Shown here: positions 58,988 through 64,000 of the stretch, one piece after another
Numbering within the stretch: position 1 is the first letter of the stretch
Layout of the letters: each line of letters begins with the position of its first letter
Assembly: GCA_963544755.1 (NCBI GenBank)
Contig: CAUUGH010000001.1
Location: forward strand, 62,001 to 126,000
DNA: 64,000 bases
Direction of reading: 5' to 3'
DNA from: Selenomonas sp963544755
Lineage (GTDB): Bacteria; Bacillota; Negativicutes; Selenomonadales; Selenomonadaceae
Notes under the pieces: model-generated
Database searches by the model: none
Seen by the model: the letters and a program-made list of their open reading frames with translations, nothing else
What the model was told of the DNA's origin: nothing
Program-made: the position numbers and the translations under genes

Positions 58988-60805
58988 TTGGAAGAACATG
59001 AAAACGAGTATGCCTCGCGTATGCGTGTGCTAGCTGGCAGCATCGTCGCTGTCATCTTGGTACTTTTCTTGCGATTGGTCTATCTCCAGATTTACGACGG
59101 CGATTATTACAAAAGCCTTGCAGACGGCAACCGCATCCGCATCATCCCGAGCGTCGCGCCGCGCGGCAACTTCTTTGACCGCAACGGCGTGCCGCTCGTC
59201 ATGAACCGCCCGAGTTTTACCGTATCGCTTTTGCCGCTGTCGGCAACGCTTTCAGAAGATGTCATAGAACGCTTGTCCTTGCTTCTTGCAGTGCCGAAAG
59301 AGGAAATACACAAAAAAATTGATGCACATATAGGCTTTGACCCCATACGCATCAAACAAGATGTAGGTCCTGAAATCTATACAATCATTGAAGAACAGCG
59401 CGACAAATATCCGGGCGTCATGATAGAAGCGCAGCCAATTCGCGATTATATATATAAAACATGGGGGGCGCATATATTCGGCTATGTAAGTGAAATAAAT
59501 AACGAAGAGTTGGAAAATCGCAAAGAAGAAGGCTATAAGTCAGGCGACATCATCGGCAAATTCGGCTTAGAGCGCGTCTACGATCAAAAGGTGCGCGGCA
59601 CGGACGGAGGCAGACAAGTAGAAGTAGACGTTGCAGGAAAGCCCGTAAGCAATCTCGGCACGAAAGAGCCTATCGCCGGCAGCGACCTTGTTTTGACGAT
59701 TGACATAAAGCTGCAAGTCGCCGCCGAACGCGCTATTGAGCAGCAGCTTGGCGCTGTCGGTGCCTATGCGGCGGCAGCCGTCGTCTTAAATCCGCAAACC
59801 GGCGAAGTACTGGCGCTCGTCAGTCGCCCCTCCTTTGATCCAAATCTCTTTGTAAATGGCATCTCGACAAAAGATTGGCAGCTTATAAACGAAAATCCCT
59901 ATCACCCGATGGACAATAAAGCGATCACAGGCGAATATCCGCCGGGATCGACCTTCAAGATTGTCACGGGGACTGCCGCTTTGCAAGAAAATGTCGTTTC
60001 ACCAAACGAAATCATCTACGACTCAGGACACCACTGGCTCATTCCCAAAGGTAACGCTGGCGGCGAAGCGCTAGGGCCTATCAATTTTATTCAAGCACTC
60101 GCTCATTCAGATAACGTCTACTTTTACGAAATGGGCAATCGCTTAGGCGTTGACCGCTTAGGCGAGTATGCAAGAATGTTTGGCATTGGCTCTAAAACAG
60201 GCATAGATCTTCCCTACGAATCAGAAGGGCTTGTACCAAGCCGCGAGTACAAAGAAAAAGTCTACGAGGACGAATGGTATCTGTCTGAAACATTCGATGC
60301 GGCAATCGGACAAGGCTTTGATCTCGTAACACCTTTGCAGGCGGCGATGATCATGAGCGCTATTGCGGCAAACGGTGATCGCTATCAGCCGCATCTTGTG
60401 CAGCGCATCTTAAGCTCTGACGGCAAAACGGTTGAAACGGTAAAGCCAAAACGCCTTAGTACGCTAGATGTAAGCCCTGAAGTAATCGCACTCATACAGC
60501 AAGGGCTTCATGATGTCACAAAGTACGGCACGGCAGCGGCGGTATTTGGCTCTAGCTATCAGGTAGATATTGCAGGAAAAACCGGTACGGCGGAAAACTC
60601 GCAAGGGCGCGATCACGGTTGGTTCGTCGCCTATGGCCCATTTAACAATCCGACAGTCGTTGTTGCGGTCATCGTCGAGCAAGGCGGCTACGGCTCTTTA
60701 TCTGCCGTACCAATCGGCAAAAAGATTCTTGATGCGGCGTTTAACCTCGACACGCCGGAAGTAAAAGCTGTACTGCAAGAAGTGGCGGCAAGGCAAAAAT
60801 CTTGA
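58988..60805 (+). CDS. mrdA: Penicillin-binding protein 2 (605 aa), TTG start
   Basis: Class B transpeptidase of the elongasome: a single membrane helix at about 11-32, the dimer domain (RGNFFDRNGVPLVMNRPSF) and the transpeptidase with the catalytic Ser in PPGSTFKIVTG, the SDN motif in AHSDNVYFYE and KTG in IAGKTGTAEN. It polymerises lateral peptidoglycan with RodA, encoded nearby at 62780. The TTG at 58988 has GGGGAG 8 bp upstream; the longer ORF to 58949 runs into the palindrome. Confidence 0.95.
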   Translation: MEEHENEYASRMRVLAGSIVAVILVLFLRLVYLQIYDGDYYKSLADGNRIRIIPSVAPRGNFFDRNGVPLVMNRPSFTVSLLPLSATLSEDVIERLSLLLAVPKEEIHKKIDAHIGFDPIRIKQDVGPEIYTIIEEQRDKYPGVMIEAQPIRDYIYKTWGAHIFGYVSEINNEELENRKEEGYKSGDIIGKFGLERVYDQKVRGTDGGRQVEVDVAGKPVSNLGTKEPIAGSDLVLTIDIKLQVAAERAIEQQLGAVGAYAAAAVVLNPQTGEVLALVSRPSFDPNLFVNGISTKDWQLINENPYHPMDNKAITGEYPPGSTFKIVTGTAALQENVVSPNEIIYDSGHHWLIPKGNAGGEALGPINFIQALAHSDNVYFYEMGNRLGVDRLGEYARMFGIGSKTGIDLPYESEGLVPSREYKEKVYEDEWYLSETFDAAIGQGFDLVTPLQAAMIMSAIAANGDRYQPHLVQRILSSDGKTVETVKPKRLSTLDVSPEVIALIQQGLHDVTKYGTAAAVFGSSYQVDIAGKTGTAENSQGRDHGWFVAYGPFNNPTVVVAVIVEQGGYGSLSAVPIGKKILDAAFNLDTPEVKAVLQEVAARQKS

Positions 60806-60829
60806 TATAATAAATGACGGTAATAAACT

Positions 60830-60913
60830 TTAAGGAACACTGATAAAACAAAGTCGCTTAGATGCGTGAAGATAGATGGCTTAATTTATCGGTGGCTTTT
60901 AAAGCTTCCCTAA
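60830..60913. repeat. MITE-like repeat, copy C
   Basis: 84 bp with ends TTAAGGAACACTGATAAA and (complement) a matching TTAGGGAA and CACCGATAAA split by a 10-bp insertion. The core TAGATGCGTGAAG is identical to copy B at 38256-38323. It lies between mrdA and minC. Confidence 0.65.
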
Positions 60914-60962
60914 ATCCTTCGTGCGGCATATAGCCGCCTATAAAGGCAAAAGCGAGGAGATC

Positions 60963-61676
60963 ATGAAGAAAGAAAGCGTATTGTTCAAGGGGCTAAAAAC
61001 GGGGCTGTTACTCGTACCGGTAGGAAATCCTGCGTTTTCTGTCGTTGAGCGCGAGATTCGCGAAAAGCTGGCATCAAGCGCTCTGTTCTTTCGCCGCGGC
61101 ACAGTCGTCGAGTGGCGCACGGGAACATTTACCGCGAAAGAAAGTCTTGCTCTAAAAAAACTATTCTTACAGCACGGTATTTACTTTCGTGAACAAAAAG
61201 AAGTCGATGAAACGACTTCCTTAGTAGGCTTTTTGCAGAAAAAAGCGGCAAATATACCAACGGGGCAGACTTTACCCAAAAGAAACGATGCCTCGCTTGC
61301 AGAGCCAAAGCCTCTAAGGAAAGAGCCTGCAACAGCCGATCTAAAAGATGTGCCAATGCTCGTCGTAAATCGCACCATTCGCGGCGGACAAGAAATAAAT
61401 ACACGCGGCTCTTTGCTTATCTTAGGCAATGTAAACCCCGGCGCACAAGTCATCGCAGGCGGCAGCATCGACATACGCGGCACTTGCCGCGGCATCGTCC
61501 ACGCAGGCGCTTACGGCGACCGCGAAGCATTCATCATCGCCGATCATCTAATGCCTTTACAAATCCGCATCGCCGATGTCATAGCACAATCGCCCGAACA
61601 ATATGAAAAGCCGGAACTTGCAGAAAGAGCACTCGTAAAAGATGGGCAAATCGTTATCGAACCGATAGAAAGGTAG
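60963..61676 (+). CDS. minC: Septum site-determining protein MinC (237 aa)
   Basis: The N-terminal inhibitor domain (about 1-100) is followed by a linker and the C-terminal beta-helix that binds MinD: VNRTIRGGQEINTRGSLLIL, GNVNPGAQVIAGGSIDIRGT and HAGAYGDREAFIIA. It inhibits FtsZ assembly at cell poles. The ATG at 60963 follows GAGGAG at 4-5 bp. It precedes minD by 9 bp. Confidence 0.95.
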   Translation: MKKESVLFKGLKTGLLLVPVGNPAFSVVEREIREKLASSALFFRRGTVVEWRTGTFTAKESLALKKLFLQHGIYFREQKEVDETTSLVGFLQKKAANIPTGQTLPKRNDASLAEPKPLRKEPATADLKDVPMLVVNRTIRGGQEINTRGSLLILGNVNPGAQVIAGGSIDIRGTCRGIVHAGAYGDREAFIIADHLMPLQIRIADVIAQSPEQYEKPELAERALVKDGQIVIEPIER

Positions 61677-61685
61677 GAGCAGCCT

Positions 61686-62489
61686 ATGGCGGAAGTTATA
61701 GTTATCACTTCGGGAAAAGGAGGCGTCGGCAAGACGACGACCACGGCAAATATTGGCGTGGGACTTTCAAAGCGTGGCAAAAAGGTAGTACTTATCGACA
61801 CCGATACAGGGCTTAGAAATCTTGATTTACTCTTAGGGCTTGAGCGGCGCATCGTCTATACGCTCGTCGATGTTGTGCAAAAGCGCACGCCTTACAAAAG
61901 GGCGCTCGTGCGCCACAAAAAATACGAAACACTCTTTTTGATGCCGACCTCGCAAGTTGCAGACAAATCGGCAATAGAGCCTGCACAGATGAAAGAACTC
62001 ATCGACGAGATGAAAGAAGAATTTGACTACATCATCGTCGATTGTCCGGCGGGCATTGAACAGGGGTTTCAGACAGCCGTCATAGCGGCAGACTGGGCAA
62101 TAGTCGTCACCATGCCGGAAATCGCCGCCGTTAGAGATGCCGATAAAATCATAGGCAAGCTGCAAAACGACAATAAAGAAATAAAGCTCATCGTCAATCG
62201 TATTCGTTCGCAAATGGTAAAAGACGGCACGATGCTCGACATGGACGCGATAAACGACATCTTATCTTTGCCGTGCATAGGACAAATCCCGGACGATGAA
62301 AAAGTAATCGACTCGGCAAATCGCGGTGAGCCTGTTATAGATAACCAAAATTCATTGGCAGGTAAGGCATACATAAATGTCGTCTCGCGCATCTTAGGCG
62401 AAGATGTCGCATTTCTTGACGTGCCAAACGAGAGCTTTTTACAGCGGCTTAAGAATATGATCCTTGGAAGGGGGAAGCGCGATGATTGA
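61686..62489 (+). CDS. minD: Septum site-determining ATPase MinD (267 aa)
   Basis: Deviant Walker A at IVITSGKGGVGKTTTTANIG, LIDTDTGLRNLDLLLGLE and FDYIIVDCPAGIEQGFQ, with a basic amphipathic C-terminus (FLQRLKNMILGRGKRDD) for membrane binding. It recruits MinC and oscillates with MinE. GGAGCAG precedes the ATG. Overlaps minE by 8 bp. Confidence 0.97.
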   Translation: MAEVIVITSGKGGVGKTTTTANIGVGLSKRGKKVVLIDTDTGLRNLDLLLGLERRIVYTLVDVVQKRTPYKRALVRHKKYETLFLMPTSQVADKSAIEPAQMKELIDEMKEEFDYIIVDCPAGIEQGFQTAVIAADWAIVVTMPEIAAVRDADKIIGKLQNDNKEIKLIVNRIRSQMVKDGTMLDMDAINDILSLPCIGQIPDDEKVIDSANRGEPVIDNQNSLAGKAYINVVSRILGEDVAFLDVPNESFLQRLKNMILGRGKRDD

Positions 62490-62760
62490 AGCCTTGCTTA
62501 AGATCTTCGGCAAACAAGGAAAATCGTCGCGTGAGATAGCCCATGATCGACTAAAGGTCGTTTTGATCCATGATCGTCTGAGCGTATCGCCGGAAGTCAT
62601 GGATAAGATCAAAACCGACATCATCCATGTCATTTCTAATTATGTAGAAATAAATCAACAAGACATGGAAATCTCCCTTGAAAACGATCAAGACTCCGTC
62701 GCCCTCATCGCCAACATCCCCGTAAACAAGATGAAGCCTGAAGTAAACCGCGGTTTCTAA
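62482..62760 (+). CDS. minE: Cell division topological specificity factor MinE (92 aa)
   Basis: Short protein with an N-terminal membrane/MinD-binding helix (MIEALLKIFG), the anti-MinCD region AHDRLKVVLIHDRLSVSPEV and a dimerisation strand with QQDMEISLEND. It stimulates MinD ATPase to place the division site at mid-cell. The ATG at 62482 follows GGGGGAAG and overlaps minD. The presence of MinE implies Min oscillation rather than a DivIVA-based system. Confidence 0.94.
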   Translation: MIEALLKIFGKQGKSSREIAHDRLKVVLIHDRLSVSPEVMDKIKTDIIHVISNYVEINQQDMEISLENDQDSVALIANIPVNKMKPEVNRGF

Positions 62761-62779
62761 GATAAGGTGGCAAAACAAC

Positions 62780-63883
62780 ATGAACAAGCGTTGGCTAAGA
62801 CGCATGGACTTTACCTTGATAGCCGCCGCCGCCGGCATCATCGCCATGAGTCTCGTCGTCATCGGCAGCGCGACGCATATCAATACCGCCGGCGGCGAAC
62901 ATTATTGGTTTTTAAAAAAGCAAGGCACATTTATCGTCTTAAACTTACTTTTGGCTGTATTTTTCATGAACTTTGATTATAAGGCACTGCAAAGCTACAG
63001 CAAAAATCTCTATATCTTCAACATTGTCATGTTGCTTTTAGTCATGATCGTAGGTCAGACGGCACTAGGCGCACAGCGTTGGATCCAACTAGGCCCTGTC
63101 ACTTTACAGCCATCAGAGTTTTCTAAGCTCATCATGATCATCTCCCTTGCCGCCCTTCTAGAAGATCGCGTAGGCAAACTAAACAGCTTAAACGACATCT
63201 TGCCCGTCGTCTGTTATGCAGCGCTGCCTTTTTTTCTCGTCTTAAAGCAGCCGGATCTGGGTACATCGCTCGTATTTATCGCGATCCTTTTAGGTATGCT
63301 GTTTATTGCCGGCGTGAATCTTCGCATACTGACGACCTTTTTTGCAACAGGCGTCGCTGCATCGCCGCTTCTTTGGCTATTTTTGAAAGACTATCAGAAA
63401 ATGCGCCTTAAAGTCTTTTTAGATCCAAGCGTTGACCCCCTAGGCTCCGGTTATCATATCATACAATCAAAGATCGCCATTGGCTCCGGGCTAATCTTTG
63501 GCAAAGGACTTTTTGGCGGCACACAAAGCCAGCTAAACTTTTTACCTGAAAACCATACAGACTTCATCTTTGCTGTCGTTGGCGAAGAGCTAGGCTTTGT
63601 CGGCGCGGTGACGCTTTTATTTTTATACCTCGTTGTCTTATGGCGCGGCGTAAAAATCGCCCGTGACGCAAGCGATGCTTTTGGCAGACTGCTTGCCGTC
63701 GGCATCACATCCATGCTCTCTTTTCATGTACTTGTAAACATTGGCATGACGACAGGCATCATGCCCGTCACGGGTATACCGCTGCCGCTTATGAGTTACG
63801 GTGTCAGCTCCTTGACGACAAATATGCTCGCTATTACCATCTTACTTAACATTCATATGCGAAAGGCGAAAATTTTATTTTAG
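62780..63883 (+). CDS. rodA: Rod shape-determining SEDS glycosyltransferase RodA (367 aa)
   Basis: Ten membrane helices with the SEDS motifs GAQRWIQLGPVTLQPSEFSK, LKQPDLGTSLVFIAILLGML, SQLNFLPENHTDFIFAVVGE and TGIMPVTGIPLPLMSYG. It polymerises lipid II for lateral growth with PBP2. AAGGTGG lies upstream. The smaller ORF at 62767-62976 is a shadow. FtsW is the alternative, but the elongasome context and PBP2 nearby favour RodA. Confidence 0.93.
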   Translation: MNKRWLRRMDFTLIAAAAGIIAMSLVVIGSATHINTAGGEHYWFLKKQGTFIVLNLLLAVFFMNFDYKALQSYSKNLYIFNIVMLLLVMIVGQTALGAQRWIQLGPVTLQPSEFSKLIMIISLAALLEDRVGKLNSLNDILPVVCYAALPFFLVLKQPDLGTSLVFIAILLGMLFIAGVNLRILTTFFATGVAASPLLWLFLKDYQKMRLKVFLDPSVDPLGSGYHIIQSKIAIGSGLIFGKGLFGGTQSQLNFLPENHTDFIFAVVGEELGFVGAVTLLFLYLVVLWRGVKIARDASDAFGRLLAVGITSMLSFHVLVNIGMTTGIMPVTGIPLPLMSYGVSSLTTNMLAITILLNIHMRKAKILF

Positions 63884-63891
63884 GAGGCTTT

Positions 63892-64000
63892 ATGGTCAAA
63901 TTAGCGCAGGAGCTGCTAAAAAGCGTAGAAAAGCCGGCTCGCTACACGGGCGGCGAGTACAATACGCAGCCAAAGGATCCCAAAACCGTCGCTTGCAGCG
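63892..64000 (+). CDS. N-terminus of a B12-binding radical SAM protein (TIGR03960-like), cut by the window end
   Basis: The open frame starts at ATG 63892 behind TAGGAGG, 8 bp after rodA, and runs off the edge after 36 codons. The peptide has LLKSVEKPARYTGGEYNTQ, which matches the characteristic N-terminus of TIGR03960 radical SAM proteins; these follow rodA in many Firmicutes, next to TIGR03936 and rng. No catalytic motif is yet reached in this window, so the assignment rests on the N-terminus and position. Confidence 0.75.
   Translation, partial: MVKLAQELLKSVEKPARYTGGEYNTQPKDPKTVACS

Noticed and set aside
62767..62976. 69-residue ORF rich in Arg and His overlapping rodA
   Set aside because: Out-of-frame shadow of the rodA start.
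1..64000. CRISPR array, tRNA or rRNA genes, prophage
   Set aside because: No regularly spaced repeats, cloverleaf-like sequences, rRNA stretches or phage structural genes were recognised on either strand.

Overview
The window reads as a stretch of chromosome from a diderm member of the Firmicutes, most likely class Negativicutes (Selenomonas/Veillonella/Megasphaera relatives). The evidence is indirect. Gene orders are of Firmicutes type (radC-mreBCD-mrdA-minCDE-rodA; sbp-ftsZ; tsaE-tsaB-rimI-tsaD; Asp23, DUF4234 and LytTR/GHKL families), yet there is an outer-membrane two-partner-secretion transporter (ShlB/FhaC type), which needs an outer membrane. A flagellin gene suggests motility. I see no rRNA, tRNA, CRISPR array, prophage or intact insertion sequence.

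Layout. (1) 1-1.2 kb: an Rpn-type nuclease cut by the window edge, and a zinc-ribbon protein. (2) 1.57-5.0 kb: an AT-rich restriction-modification island, two m5C methyltransferases flanking a DUF3883/PD-(D/E)XK nuclease-like protein. (3) 5.1-13.4 kb: a long minus-strand run (ABC-F ATPase, recD2, comF, thiE, tsaE, tsaB, rimI, tsaD). (4) 13.7-17.2 kb: Asp23 and small DUF4234/DUF2752 membrane proteins, then a MATE exporter. (5) 17.4-31.3 kb: a Ca-type P-type ATPase, a TerD/TerA cluster, and a five-gene Ter-associated biosynthetic module (CitE-like lyase, ATP-grasp, PRTase-TRSP, StiP, HAD), followed by a GNAT gene and deoB. (6) 31.4-35.6 kb: flagellin, a possible small RNA, a zinc dehydrogenase-like protein and a SPINDLY/OGT glycosyltransferase. 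(7) 35.7-41.6 kb: gyrA, rpsT and a glcDF-type 2-hydroxyacid oxidase. (8) 41.7-48.6 kb: a GHKL/LytTR two-component system surrounded by exported proteins and the TpsB transporter. (9) 48.7-64 kb: ftsZ, sbp, secG, upp, glyA, a ferredoxin-like protein, an ArsB/NhaD transporter with a structured leader, and the elongasome/Min cluster, ending in the start of a radical SAM gene.

The two most interesting systems. First, the Ter cluster combines Ca2+ transport, Ca-binding TerD proteins and a complete enzyme set proposed in comparative-genomics work on Ter systems to make a nucleoside-like metabolite; its product is not known to me. Second, three promoters around the LytTR regulator share one architecture: two CCACTTT-like direct repeats 20-21 bp apart, exactly 11 bp before a -35 box, then a 17-bp spacer and a -10. 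They would drive a tiny acidic exported protein with DEDGNY repeats, a lipoprotein operon and the TpsB transporter. I read this as a local LytTR envelope/secretion regulon.

A dispersed small repeat with imperfect terminal inverted repeats occurs at least four times in intergenic DNA and looks like a MITE. Several true starts are TTG or GTG (rpsT, ftsZ, mrdA, tsaE, the histidine kinase); I chose them from ribosome binding sites and family alignment.
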